A DNA stretch of 64,000 nucleotides from Voacanga thouarsii. Its lineage: Eukaryota > Streptophyta > Magnoliopsida > Gentianales > Apocynaceae. The notes under the pieces are model-generated. The model was not told the origin of the DNA. It worked only from the letters and a program-made list of their open reading frames with translations, and did not search any database. Shown piece by piece: positions 1-12,919 of this stretch (the first letter of the stretch is position 1; the number at the start of each line of letters is the position of its first letter). The stretch spans positions 434,001 through 498,000 of the forward strand of contig JANUWF010002153.1 in the NCBI GenBank assembly GCA_026120185.1, given 5' to 3'. The position numbers were made by a program, and so were the translations under genes.

Positions 1-1488
1 CTCAAAGAATTAAGCTTCACAATGTTTTCATAGATATAAACAAGGTTAACTCACTTCTTAAACTCTAGCTTATCCCATACCCAATATATGAGTGTACATA
101 AAATCAACTCTCCTACAAAGATTTTAAGTAGAATTCCCAAATAAAAAGATAAATAATAGTTTCACCAAACTTACACATATTAACATACATTCCAAAAAGT
201 CTTGAAAATTAGCCCAAAAATGCGAAAAACATTTTAGCACAAAAATGCTAAATTTTTTTAGTACAAAAAGTCATCAAAATTTTAGCCCAAAATATTAGAA
301 AATGCCAAGAATAAATAATAAAAACTTGAAAATAATATTACTTAACCCCTTTCTATACTTAAACTGGACAACATCCTCATTGGCCAAATATAATAATAAT
401 AGCATATCCAAAGGGATGAGAAGAAATATAAGGGAGAGAAAGGATAAGCAATACTCCCCAAGTATCTTGAAACTCAATGTGTCATAGAATGGAGAAGAAA
501 ATGAAGGTTGTCCAAAAGAAAAAAATCTTCAGTCTTGTAAAAGGAAAGAAAAACACAACAGCATACCAAGGCCAAAGAGATAGAAACAACAAGGATACAA
601 ATAGCCATAGGACCAAGAGAGAAATAGTAGTCAAAGAAAATAATTCAAAAACAAATATAAATAACATGGATATAAGGAGTTATTACAACTAATCAAAGCA
701 AATAATACAATAAGAAAAATATATATACGAAAAGCCTTATATGGAATAAAAAAAAATGAATTAGACTAATCTTCAAAGGGAACCAAAATGCACATATTAT
801 AATTCAATCTCCAAAAACAATTAAATCATACAACACACAAGTATTATGCACACTTATAAATTTCAACCAAAACAAGTATGACTAAAAGTTCACCTAAATA
901 ATGAACACAAGCAAGGTGAACATGCGAGTATACAAAGACACATATGTACATGCCAACAATCAATTTTACACAGAAAATAGTTACAAATTATCTAAGTACA
1001 ACAAGGAATTAGATTGGGAAATATGTAAGTATACAACATAAATAATATGTACAACATTAGCTAGAATAATAGCTAAATCAATACACACAAGTATACCAAC
1101 TAGAATCAAGAAACGTATATCCAAAAGTGTGCACATATTGCAAATTCCTTATTATGGGTAGTTCCTATAAAGTATCGGACTAATGACGTATACAATACTT
1201 GAATTCTCGATATAGATGCTACATAGTTGGTTCTCATCCTTCAAAGACTACAAGTGTAATAAGAGCATCCGTTGACAAAAAGATCACCCTAAGATGATCA
1301 TCTCATGGCTATTGAAAATGAATTAAAATCAGATGGTTCCAATTTTTTCAGTTAGTATAATTTTGGATCTATATCTTACTCTTATACAAATATACAAATT
1401 CTCTTATTTTCACTTAGAATTCTCTCTAAAGAAAGGGAATTCAAAATAAATAGGAATATGGAATTCTACTTAGAATTTGAAACTTATA

Positions 1489-1532
<44 letters not shown>

Positions 1533-1830
1533 TTTTTGAAATTGAATAAAATAAATTGGAATAAATATAAATTTAGAATTGAAATTGAAATATATATATA
1601 TATATATATATTTTATTAAAATTCAAATTAAATTCAAATTAAAGAATTCTAGTAATAGAGCAGGGGAATCCACTATTTCGGCTACCACAATAGTATATTC
1701 CATCACCCCCCAAATAATAGTTAGTTCTATGCAAAAGTATAAGCAAGTGTTTACATAAAATGGTTAGGAATATTCACAAGTATGTACATGGCTAAATAAA
1801 CAAGACTTAAGATGTTCATGATATTGTCAA
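1..1830. other. AT-rich non-coding stretch, possible retroelement leader
   Basis: No reading frame here resembles a known protein; the few short open frames overlap on both strands and are of biased composition. Because a decayed primer-binding site and a minus-strand LTR follow at 1831-2735, this stretch is where the 5' internal region of that retroelement would lie, but I see no gag sequence. Identity is inferred from position only. Confidence 0.4.
1492..1528. repeat. (TTA)n microsatellite
   Basis: About 12 uninterrupted TTA units. A second simple repeat, (TA)n, lies at about 1590-1611. Confidence 0.95.
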
Positions 1831-1848
1831 TCTCTGACAACAATTCCA
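1831..1848 (-). promoter_or_regulatory. Decayed primer-binding site (tRNA-Asp type)
   Basis: Read on the minus strand this is TGGAATTGTTGTCAGAGA, which matches the Tat/Athila primer site TGGCGCCGTTGCCGGGGA at 12 of 18 positions; most differences are C-to-T or G-to-A. It sits six bases beyond the LTR edge at 1855, the usual spacing. It would have bound the 3' end of tRNA-Asp to prime reverse transcription. Confidence 0.7.
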
Positions 1849-1854
1849 AAAACT

Positions 1855-2735
1855 TGTTGTGGGTTTTTGAGTATAGAAAATAGTATCAACAAGTGCCACA
1901 AACAATCAAGTTTTAATTAAAATACCAAATACTAAAATCACATAATTGGACACTACACAATTGTACAAGTATACCTATCGCATAGTATAAGAAATAATAG
2001 GTATTAAATTCATAGAAATTTAGCAATTACCACTACTTTTCTCTAATCTCATTGTCTAGTGAATCAAATAGAAAGAATAATTAAACAAAACTAACTATAC
2101 TTAAATAATCAAATACAAGAGATTAGAATTCAATAAATCATAATAATAATTTAATCCAAGAACATAGAGTTTAGGTTCATCCCTCAAATACAATTAAAAG
2201 CATTGAAATGTAATATTGTTAATGTAGAAAATAAAGAAAAAGAAGAACATCACTCATAGACAAGCTAATGCCTTTCTTCTTCTTGGAATCTCTTGAACAA
2301 CTCCCTTCATATTCTCCAACAATTCACCTTCATCCTCCTTTTCTTAGTATTTTTTTGAATTCTCTAAGGGGTCTCTAGGCTACTAGTCACCATAGAATGT
2401 CTATTAGGATTTATAAAAGGGTATTTATTTTTGTCTCAAGAAAAAATCACAAAAATCACAAATAGAGTAAATCTGTGAACCTAGGCGGCCCAGGGTGATT
2501 TGAAGCACCCTGGACTGCTGAGGTTTTGGTAGTCTTTTAAATAGTTGGCCTAGGTAGCCCAAGCCCATCCAAAAGAGCTTGGGCTATCAAAGCACTGGAG
2601 TTTTTTGCCATGTTGATTCAATATTCATTGTTTTTTGGCTTTGTTAATCCTTAAATGATCTTTTACAACATAAATAAAATTTTATCATACATAAGTAGCA
2701 AATGACATAGAAAATATGGTAACGATGAGCTATCA
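1855..2735 (-). mobile_element. LTR of a Tat/Athila-type Ty3/gypsy element
   Basis: On the minus strand the segment starts TGATAG (2735) and ends CAACA (1855), with the primer-site remnant just beyond. A TATA-like box lies at 2409-2415, and a motif near 2250-2270 (actcatagacaagc on the plus strand) is shared with the LTRs at 22884, 34346, 39022 and 51051. The U3 part holds a GC-rich patch around 2480-2590. At 881 bp it is shorter than the related LTRs (about 1.5 kb). Its internal region would lie to the left; no partner LTR is in the window. Confidence 0.7.
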
Positions 2736-3742
2736 TCAAAGTGAATTACCTAAGAATCAAGAATCATTAACATGGAAAGGAGTTGGTGACAAGATAATGT
2801 AAAAAAGAAGGATGGCAAAGGATGGTCCTATCTAGATGAAGATAACAAACTGTCCATATCCATGTAAGAAAATAACATTTATGGGATCCCAAAATATGTG
2901 CCCCACACTAACTGACACTGCTCTGCCAACACCCCCCCCCCCGCCCCCCGTCACCCCGGCCCTCTTTTTTTTAGGAGATAGGATGCCCCTGCTTCGACTA
3001 AAAAACCTTTGAGAACTCATGCGGGGAGGCTATTGAACTGTTTGACACGAGTATAAATAGTGGCTACGCAACGATCATTTATTTGGAAGATGAAGCCGCT
3101 AAAACTAGGTTTTTATTCCCCAATTTTCCATTTGTTTCAGCATAAACCTCAAACATCATCCACTCTTATCTTTTATTAGGGGGTAACACATTGTCTATTA
3201 TGGAATCCACTACGCACCTTCGACTAGTCATTACTCCTATTTTATTTAGTTAGAGGAAAAGTGATTGTAACTTCAGTTTCTATAGATATTTGATAGTGGC
3301 AGTGCAATTGACAATGACGCATAACAAATGGTAATATTATTCGATGAAAGGGATTAAAAAAAAAAAAGCTTATCAAAAACTTAAAAAAAATAAATCAATG
3401 CATCTTAACAACTATAAAAAGAGATAGTAGGATATGTGTCACCCAGGACAAATGCTTCTTATTGCTGGATTTAGTAGTTATTAACACCATGATTTCTACC
3501 ATGAAAAATAAAATCCACCATAAAAGTGTAAAATAAATAAAGATAGACTGAATTAATGCAACCCAAATGGAAATTTGCCATAAAAGTAAAAAATAATTTG
3601 TCTAGAGCAAAGTTAAAGGTATGAGATGTAAAGAGGAACATCTCATATACGTTCAACGATGCAAAAACAGTATCCTGCTTGATATTTCTATTCACTGAGT
3701 TTGAGTTAGTGGGCGATATCTCTTGCACAATGTCTGACAGCT
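2736..3742. other. Unassigned spacer with poly-C tract
   Basis: No gene or element recognised. A run of C with one G lies at about 2931-2948. The open frame that crosses this tract on the minus strand (2832-3020) is an artefact of composition. The right edge is the sequence into which the MULE inserted. Confidence 0.5.
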
Positions 3743-3751
3743 CTTTCTAGC

Positions 3752-3857
3752 GGGTTTTTGACTGAAATGGATCAAAAACCATTTTCAACGCATTAAATTA
3801 AAGGGATGAGAATTATACCAGCGGCACTGAGGGAGTACCACGCAAGGTAAACTGATA
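3752..3857 (+). repeat. MULE left terminal inverted repeat
   Basis: Matches the reverse complement of the right end over roughly 105 bp with indels. Shared blocks include CAACGCATTAAA and ACCAGCGGC. Similarity fades past about 150 bp. Confidence 0.92.
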
Positions 3858-3964
3858 CCTCGCAAATGCAAGGTGTACCGCAAACTCCTCTCTGACTTAC
3901 GTTTGCGATCTCAAACGCTAGGCACTAGGTTTTTTTTTTTTTTATAATTTTTTTTATTTTATTA

Positions 3965-5351
3965 AACATTTTATTATTTTGTGACTTTTTCTTCTCATTT
4001 TTTATGAAATTCTAAATTTTTATTAGAAGGAATTAATATTTTTTAAATAACACAAAATTATATATAAATTTAAATAATACACAATTAAAATTTATTAATT
4101 TAAATTTGACCATAAGATTTAATATACGTATTTTTATCACAATTAATTTTATTTATAATGATATTGAAAAAAAAGTATTTTTTACAGTTAATTTTTATTT
4201 ATATTAAAATTTGAAATAAATTTTTATTTTTAATTTAAAATTGAATTAATTTATACTTAATTTAAATATTTAATTAGATATTTTTAATTTAAATATTTTA
4301 ATTTTGATATTTTTAATAAATACCACTAAATATTTAGTTAATTTAAATATTGAATTAATTTAAATAGTTAATTTATAATATTTAATTATTGAAGAAAATT
4401 ATAAAAATATAAATTCTCAACTATCTAAATACACTAAAATTATAGTGTCAACTATTTAAATGGTATTTAAATTTAAATCTCAATTATCTAAATTTCATAA
4501 TCCCCTTACATTTCATAATTCAAATAATTTATAATTTAACTGAATTCGAATAATGTGTGAAATGTTACAGTTTTGAAAAATTGTTTAAAAAATTTATATT
4601 ATATTTGTCTTTAAAATTCTATTATTATTTTTATTAAATAGCCAAAATAAATTGAACTTATTGTTCTCTCTATAATTTTTAAATATAGATTATATAGCAC
4701 AGTGCACTAGCTTTTCACGAGGTCTCTCTCTCTTTTTAAATTTCTTTTTTCTTCTATTATTCATTTTATCATTTTGTGACTTTTTCTTCTCATTTTTTAT
4801 GAAGTACCAAATTTTTATTAAAAGGAATTAATATTTTTTAAATAACACAAAATTATATATAAATTTAAATAATGCACAATAAAATTTTTTAATTTAAATT
4901 TGACCATAACATTTAATGTATGTATTTTTACCATAGTTAATTTTATTTATAATGATTTTGGAAAAAAAATTATTTTTATAGTTAATTTTATTTCTATTGG
5001 AATTTGAAAAAAAAAATTATTTTTAATTTAAAATTGAATTAATTTATAGTTAATTTAAATATTTAATTTAATATTTTAGCCTATTTAACGATATTTTTAA
5101 ATATTTAATTTTAACTATAAATAATTGAATTAATTTAAATAACGAGATTGTAACTAAAAATATTGAATTTAAATTAAAAATACTAATATTTAAATATTAA
5201 ATAACGATAATATTTATAAATTTATATTTAATTTAACTATAAATTTTAAGGATATTTTATTTAATTAAAATATTGAATTAACAATATTTTAAATATTTAA
5301 CTAAATCGAACTTGTTGTTCTCTCTATAATTTTTAAATATAGATTATATAG
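3965..5351. repeat. AT-rich imperfect direct duplication
   Basis: Two copies, about 3965-4697 and 4757-5351, share long blocks, for example tttgtgactttttcttctc near 3977 and 4772, and the end block tatagattatatag near 4683 and 5337. The starts are about 795 bp apart; the second copy is shorter because of internal loss. It lies between the left TIR and the PMD gene and has no coding potential. Confidence 0.8.
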
Positions 5352-5835
5352 AAAATTGGATAATGATATTTTATTAATGCTATTTTAACTTTAAATTTGA
5401 ATGTAAATATGACTGTTAATGAAATGTAATTCATAATTTCATTCACATTTAATTATCTTACTTGGGGTATTTGGTATTTGTGAATTTTTTAGTATATATA
5501 TTTTAATATTGGTTGAGTTGAGTTTTTAACATTGTCCCCAAATCTTTTGTGGCTTTATGACATTAATAAGTTATCATGCATGATTGGGAAGACATGAACT
5601 TTAAAACGCGATACAAACAATAAACAATAAACTTTATTACATATGAAATAATCTAAAAAAAAGGATGAAAACTAGTCCCACAATGAAATCCTCAACGGTT
5701 CCTTGGAAGTTGAACTCGTCTCCAAGGCTATTTTTGCTATTGTTCTTCGGGTGGTTCTTCTAGTTGTACTACATCTTGCTCCTCATAATGGTGGGATGGG
5801 TTGGGAATATCTATAGAATGCCTGTGAGGTATCCG

Positions 5836-7911
5836 AGACTATCCAGTCGATGGGCCGGTAGCAAATTCATCAGTTGAAGATAGGTATCTAGTATCGAAGA
5901 TTAGGTGCAGCGGAGTAATAAAATCAGTTTGTCTATCTTCTATTGCTGTAGGATCACCATGTTTATAATTGTATTCTTCGCCGTGTACTGGTGAGTAGTG
6001 ATTATGTATAGGAATATTAGGTACAGCACGTCTGCCTGCCCATCGACCACCTCTCTGCACCGGTGGTACTTCGCGATTGACTTCTTGCGGGATCAGAGGT
6101 ATCAGATCAGCAGTGTAGTTTTGTTTGGCTGACTCGTAGGGTGGGTGGTTCAAATGACTTGTCTCACCAGCAGTAGTCAACGAACGAGTGACAAGATCCG
6201 TTATTGATGCAAATACTCGTCTACTCACAGCATTCGCATTTTGATATCCTTCATTGCCAAGGTACAATATCCGATGCATCGAATCAGCCTATATATATTT
6301 CAAAATGTCAATAAATTATTTGAGTGTAAATTTTATATTTTTTAATAATATAGAAAAAAAATTATATACCAATATTTCTGTCACCCCACTACTCAAATGG
6401 TAGCCCGAATGATTAGATTACCTTATTGTCGAATTACCAATTAGTCGTTTAGTATAAGTCCAATACCATGCTGCATAATCAGGCGAAACTATATTCTGAT
6501 TATAACTAAATTGTCCAACCATTACTGTTGAATGCCTATCAACCTACTTTGCGTGATGTATTGAATCAATCTTGGACTACCTTGCACCAGTAGTTCTCAT
6601 GTCACGGGCATGTAAATTGTTACCGGTGTCAATTACAAACAGGTATTATCTCTACCAAACCAAATTGTCGTATGACTCTATCTGGGCAATGCACTTCTAT
6701 TGTTTCCCAACAAATTAGGGATGTGATAAACACCCAGATGCGTTGTCCATGAGTGCAATACAGGGGTAAGGTAGCCAACATGTGCTCATCATAAGACTGC
6801 CAGATAAACTGTATAAACGTAAACTGTCAGTATTAATAATAAATAATGAACTGTAATTAGTGTTGAAAGTAAAGTGGTTAAAGTAATACTTACATGATCG
6901 TGTTGCATCCTATCTAACTGATCCCTATAAATAAGAAGCACATATGTCGGGTGCGGGAAAGCTCTAATGGTCTCTCCCATGCTGATCCTCTTGGGGCCTG
7001 TGGATCAACATCCTCAACTGGACGAACTCTAGAAGGTCTGATAGTAGGGATACGCTTCTAAGCCCACAACTATTTCAACACTAATAACCAATACTTAGGA
7101 AAATACTATATTTATTATATTTTTAAAAATGTGCATTTCATACCTGAACCAACAATAATGGGCCACTGATAGTATGTGTTCTGTAAGATGTAGCATTGTA
7201 CAAACAACGATACAGATGAGCCAATGCTGTACTTCCCCAACTAAGGGTGCCGGATACCTCTAAATCACGAATGTATTTTAAGAAGCGTAGATGTACTCTA
7301 TTACCAAACTTGTTTGAGAACAGAAAGCCACTAATGAGCTGCATAATATGACAACGTGTATGCTGGCCTATCATTTTTGGCATCGCATCTGCAGGTAGTG
7401 GCTGACTTAAGGCTCTTTCGAGTGAAATGATCTTCAATCTATATCCATCAAGCTCTGTTGGAGTCGGTCGAAATCGTAATAACTCGTCGTACATGTCAAT
7501 CAACTCTAAAGGTGTGTGTATGAACTGACTATTACAGATTAGATCACCATCTATATGTAATTCAAAGAGAATCTCTATATCCTGTAGGGTGATAGCAGCC
7601 TCTCCAACTATAAAGTGAAACTTATGCGTCTCTTGTCACCATCTTTCCACTAATGTTGTAATCAGTAGATGGTCGATCCTCATGTAACATAAATGGCGCA
7701 GTCCGCCAAAACCGGCCATGTCTATGAGCTGCTCAATACGGTGATCGAATCGTTGAGCTTTCCAAAATATACTATCATTCATTTTTGCAGTAATAACATC
7801 ACTATATAACTGTCCCGCCCAAATATGTGATGACCTATATTTGTGCTGCAATTTTAATAGGTCCGGTATAATAGGACCTGGATCCACTCCATGAGAAGTA
7901 GGCCCATACAT
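5836..7911 (-). pseudogene. Plant mobile domain (PMD; MAIN/MAIL-like) gene, broken
   Basis: The conceptual product matches the aminotransferase-like plant mobile domain family, known both as host proteins (MAIN, MAIL1, acting in silencing and genome stability) and as cargo of transposons. The N-terminal block (7911-7636) carries DPGPIIPDLL, FGGLRHL and LLITTLVERW. The next block (7635-7144) holds the family's ITLQDIEILF and DGYRLK. Three short introns with consensus ends can be placed: 7070-7143, 6809-6893 and 6289-6369. Splicing the second joins MQHDH to FIWQSYDEHM, as in the family. Downstream exons cover 6894-7069, 6370-6808 and 5836-6288; the last encodes a variable tail with an Arg/Gly-rich patch. 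In-frame stops occur at 7636-7638 (where relatives have Arg), in a TGG-to-TAG change near 7058-7060 and around 6630; one frameshift lies near 6980. It starts 214 bp past the transposase stop on the same strand. Confidence 0.9.
6809..6893 (-). other. Intron in the PMD gene
   Basis: Donor GTAAGT at 6893-6888 and acceptor TTTATACAG ending at 6809; 85 bp. Removing it restores a conserved PMD motif (MQHDH + FIWQ). Two further introns, 7070-7143 (GTATGA ... AAATAG) and 6289-6369 (GTATAT ... TATATAG), have equally good ends. Confidence 0.85.
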
Positions 7912-8125
7912 TTTGTCCTAATTAATAGATTCGATATATAGAAGTTAAAAATAATTTAAAGATATATAATCAACACACCAATTAAGTGTAGAAAGAAAAT
8001 TAAATATAAAATTAAAGATAAATAATTCAAATCACGGGTACGCACTATTAAAAATTTAGGTAACAGAGAAACATTGTATCTAAATAAATTTAGCTAACAT
8101 GATACAGAATTAATCCATGATTAGT

Positions 8126-11100
8126 TCATTCTATAGCACCGTGAGTGCAATTTCTCCTATTGTGTCTACTGCGATGACATAAGCCGCAACGAGGTGGTGA
8201 ATCAGAATTGCATTCGTCTATCTTATTCCAAATACGCGCCATCTGCAATCTGCCCCTCTGACGGTTCTTGAATCGATAATCAAATGGTGCTCTTCGTGTA
8301 GAATGGGCCTGAACTGTGCTGCATAAGTCATTCTATAGGATAGTGTTGTGTTTTCTGATGACACTAAATCCTCAGGATTCAGCCCCAGTTGCTGACATAC
8401 TGCAAACACATATGAACAAGGTATTCCATATATTTCCCATTTGCAACAGCTGCACTTCCTGGCCCATTAAAAATACCTCAATCCCGATTAAAAGCCAATA
8501 CACGGTGTATTCTTCCTTTCATCTTATTCTTCACAAATTTACCCTATATCCTAGAAGGGAAGTGATATCGCCCATGATTAGCCTCCTGCCTATGGCCACT
8601 GAAATATTTGGCTGTTTTTTTGAACGAATACTCCACAATCACCTTCATGGGTAAGGCACGTATTGTTAGGTATCTCACGCATATCATATATGGCACAGCG
8701 TAAATATAAGAACGAGATACCATCTCAGGAATCGCATATGTGTGGAAAATAAGACATAAAGAGAACAAAGGTCATAGCTTTTTACCTTTCTTTAATTGTG
8801 TGGAAAACAAAATTTTTCTTTTTCAAGTCGAGGCGCGATCCAGCAATCCTTTTGATCAAACACCACGAGAGTTGAACGCCCAACCACTATAATCACAGTG
8901 TGTGATTATCTTTAACAGAAATCCACACGGAGGAACACTCTCAAGCACTAAAATATTTCTATGCTAGCAGAAATTAAAAGTGGCAACTAAGGCTTTGCTT
9001 CAAGAACAACGAAAGAGAGAAGAATGAGAGATTGTGTGTTGCTAGGTTGGAGTTATTTCGTGTCTTACACGGCTGGGTTTCGCGTGAAGCATCTATATGT
9101 TACACGAAAATCTACTGGAAAAATACTCCAACTCAAGATTTTAAAATAATTAGAATTCCCTAACTGTAATTGGAAATATCAAATTCTCACAATTACAATT
9201 TGAACCATAAATTATAACTAATTATAATTTGACCACAACAACTTCTTTTTCTTGCAATTAACCCTACTATGTTATCAAATAACATCTTGATTATATAATC
9301 CTCTATTATGTGTGACCTATTAGGTTTCCCAATCAATTGGTAGCGAACATGAATTAATCCAAACTTCTTTAAGATTAATAATCCATAATTAGTTAGAATT
9401 AATCCTATTAATTCTAATCATGATTGGTTTATTAATTCATCAACTAATAACCCATATTCCCAGATCATGAGTGGTATCTAGTAATACATCATGACTACTT
9501 AAGAGTCCAGGAAGTCAAGTGGTTTGATATGAACCCTTCAATAACAAACTATAATGTAACTAACTCATTTCACCATACAATACATTCGATTTGGAGTACG
9601 GAATTAGTGCCAACTCTCTCCAGAATTAATTCTAGCTCGAATATAATAGTACTTGTACCATGAAACTACTACTCTAGATGTGTATCAATTAGAACTGTTT
9701 TTAATACACAATCGCCTTGGCCAAGGATTTCTTGAGTAGTAATTCCTACAAGTGGCCGTGAGATATTCGCCCCTACTATTAGGAGTGGTGAATCCTTTAT
9801 TGACCCTCTCAACCACTTTCGTTTACCTCACAATGTACCCAATATCCATCCCATAGGCAACCCTCGATCTGGCTCTAGAGATTGGAATCAAAGCACAATG
9901 CTCAGCAAATAAAGTACCTTGGAGATCTCAAGTTTAAGAATACTTGCACATTTTCTATATTGAGATTATATCACTGGTACTAAATAGTTATCCATGTGAT
10001 TATCTCATAGCTAGGTCATCCAATGAATTTGTTCCATTAACAAGCATCCACGTGTTAACTTTGAATATCTCAATACTCACGGATATGAGAACCACCGCCT
10101 GATCAAATCAAGAAGTCTAACACAAGCTAGTTTTAAACCCATTAATGATATCCTGTCTCATTAATACTATGACTAGGGACTATTTAAGTACTAACACTAA
10201 ACAGTATAGTAGGAATCTCATATGATGATCTCTATCATGATTTCCTTAACACAGTGTTGTATTAGGGACTTTACCTAACAGTTATATTATATAAAAGTAA
10301 AAAAAAGAAACTGTAAGATAAATAATGCATTTTATTAAAATAAAATGTGCCATATGCTACGTATAAGTGATTGCCTCTAGGGCATAACACTAATACGTAT
10401 CCCTTTGATGACACTGTTGAAAGATTTTGCCAGATTGGTTGTCATGTTACCACACCGATGTCCACCGTCATAAGCCAGCGTCCATTGCTCTTTCGAAATC
10501 AAATCTAACCATGCCTTCGCTTGGGGGCTTAACAAATTAATTTCTTCCATAATCTTCAAAAATTTTCGCTTTTTGCTTTGATCCCCAGCTGTGTACATCA
10601 ACTTCTTTAACTCACGCGTTCTAAACTTGCTATTGAAGTTACTCCGAACATGTCTAAGACAAAATCTATGCACTGCCATTGGCTCCAGTCAGAGGGGTAG
10701 TCAATAAACTACATTTACAATCCCGATGTATCTGTCAGATATTAAACATACTTTTCGATTCTTTAATACTTGTTCTCTTAGTAAGGACAAAAACCATCCC
10801 CAACTGTCATTAGTTTCTTTGTTAATGATTGCAAATGTTAGGGGCAATATATGGTTATTGGCTTCTTGACCCACTACTGTTAAAATTTTTCCCCTGTATA
10901 TACCCCTCAAAAATGTCCCGTCAATGCTGACCACCAGTTTCATGTGAACAAATGCATCAATACAGGGTCCGAATGCCAAGAAAACATATCCAAAAGTCTT
11001 AGCCCCATTGCTGTCCATAGGCAAGAAGTGCCACGCCACGATGGTACCAGGATTCGCATCTTGTAAGGCTTGCATATATTGCGGTATCTGTGCGAACGAA

Positions 11101-12566
11101 GAAGGCTAATCCCCATAAATCATCTCAATAGTGTGCCTACGTGCATTCCATCACTTCCTGTACGACGGGGTGAAGTGTAATGTGTTTTGAACATGACTAT
11201 TTATTTTGCTGACTTTTATCTCTGGATTATGGTGAATCATTGACATGATGTGTTTCGCCATGAATTTCGCACTCATATTTCGATGGTTCCCGTTGACTAT
11301 CCGGACTAAACAAATGTGCTCTCCATGCCATCGAGGAATTTGTCACAAGCCACAACCTTTCTTTTTCCGTGCATGGATCCGCCAATAACATGGATGCTGT
11401 GGAGTTGAATTTTTACACTCGACAACCCAATATGAACTCTTGCTTTCTATCACTGTAAACTCACGATCGAGCCTAATAGACCACGACCAAACAACCCATA
11501 GCAACTTATTCTTATCCCTGAACCACATGCCAATCCTTAAGTCATTATTGGATTTTGACCATAAATCCATCCCCCGACCTAGATCCATGCCATCAGCTTC
11601 ATTTTTCATCTCTTGTGAAGTATTTAACCGGTCAAGATAGATTGAATATGGTGGATCATACAAACGGACTGGTTCAGATGATCTATTTGCAGGTTGTTGC
11701 AATACAGAAGGACAGGGAATATCTTCTTCAGAATTTCCATCCCCCTCGTCCTCATCGGGTGAATCATCCGCGGTATGCCCATCAATGTCTGATGTAGGTC
11801 CTAACATATCCACAGTCGCCTCTGGAGTACCTACCTAATTACGCTCTCAAGCTACCCAATCATCAATTGGGGTTACATCCAATGGAATACCAATTTCAGC
11901 TATTGAAAATAATTGCTGGCTCATCTGTACTTGAACGGATTGAATCCGGTCATGAAGTTGAGGCATACCAAACCCAGTAGAAGCTGACATGATGTATTGA
12001 TTGATTGGACCAATGACTGGGGTATCCAAAATTGATGTATTGAAAAGTGATTAGAAAGTCTCATTTCGAATATGTGGAGGATCGTTGGCTATAGTTTCTG
12101 GAAAATTTAAATCGAAGTTAGTCATGCTGACAGGAACAATTGAGTTAAGTAATGCAATAAATGATTCAGTGATAGGAGTTGGGAAATTATACTCAGGAGG
12201 ATTTGTTGTTGTTGCATTCAGAATCTGGACTATCTCATGGTGAACATGCAGATCAATTGGTTGTTCCTTCATGGTAGATGCATAGTACCACAAAATTTCC
12301 ATATCATCGTCATCTATTATAGCAGCAGTTGTAGGCCTCATCACTGTACCAAAAATAGTATCTTCCCTCATTGTGATTTGCAACTTCACAGTAGACGTGT
12401 CCAATCTTCAAATAGCACATATTTTGTTGACCAAACCTCCAAAACTAACTCGATTTCGAATAATCAATGCCTTGCGATAAGGACCATTAAAAAAATCGCC
12501 ATGTGGGGTGCGCATAATTTCACAATCCCAATATAACCGTAGTCTTACAGTTTCTTCTGATGACAA
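8126..12566 (-). pseudogene. MuDR-type MULE transposase, broken and split by a solo LTR
   Basis: This would catalyse excision and insertion of the MULE. Domains in order: an N-terminal ubiquitin-like region (about 12540-12350, RLRLYWDCE); a spacer; the MuDR DNA-binding region (11590-11343, IGMWFRDKNKLL and WRIHARKKKG); the DDE transposase (11075-10380) with FGPCIDAF, SIDGTFLRG and NDSWGWFLSLL; the SWIM zinc finger (8460-8400, CSCCKW and GIPCSYVFAVC); and a CCHC zinc knuckle (about 8180-8140, CGLCHRSRHNRRNC). The first two catalytic Asp are present (SIDGT, ISDR), but the third residue is changed: TTNLAKSFN where the family has Glu for Lys. The SWIM His is Tyr. Several stops interrupt an otherwise constant frame between 12410 and 8400 (for example near 12405, 11340, 11154 and 11107), and a frameshift lies near 8260. 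The solo LTR at 8664-10395 interrupts it; without the LTR the text runs on as GIRALPMK. The start codon is not resolved. Confidence 0.92.
8664..10395 (-). mobile_element. Solo LTR (family TGTTAG...CCAACA), copy A
   Basis: Flanked by a perfect 5-bp duplication, cgtat, at 8659-8663 and 10396-10400. It is the minus-strand counterpart of the LTRs at 37030-38695 and 44712-46496, sharing gccctagaggcaatc near one end and a block around gatcgcgcctcgacttga near the other. The expected terminal TG reads TA here (one G-to-A change). There is no internal region, so the element was reduced to one LTR by recombination. TGTTRG/CYAACA ends suggest Ty1/copia, but no coding part is available to prove it. Confidence 0.92.
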
Positions 12567-12919
12567 TGTGTCTAAATAAATGATGCAGGATTTTTCTATT
12601 AAAAAAATAGAGCATGTTACAACTTTGAATTAATATATGAAGTAATATATTATAATCAGTATAAATCTATCTCAAATAGCTAACATATTTGATACATGCA
12701 AAAAATGAGTATTTAATATATTCCACACTAATTATTACCTATTATAAAACTTACTAAGATAATTAAGATTAATTATTCAAGAAGTTAACATATATTTAAT
12801 TTAAAATCCCAAAATCCCTAAAGCTCAAGGTTTTCTTATTCTAGAAAACCTTTTCAAATCTCAGTGATAAGTGAAAAATTAAAGAAAATATGAAGGATCT
12901 TTATTAAGTTAATAGCTAA
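12567..12919. other. AT-rich MULE subterminal sequence
   Basis: Lies upstream of the transposase and should contain its promoter, but no TATA box can be singled out in such AT-rich sequence. No coding content is visible. Confidence 0.4.

Noticed and set aside
2832..3020. Glycine-rich ORF on the minus strand
   Set aside because: It is produced by the poly-C tract at 2931-2948.
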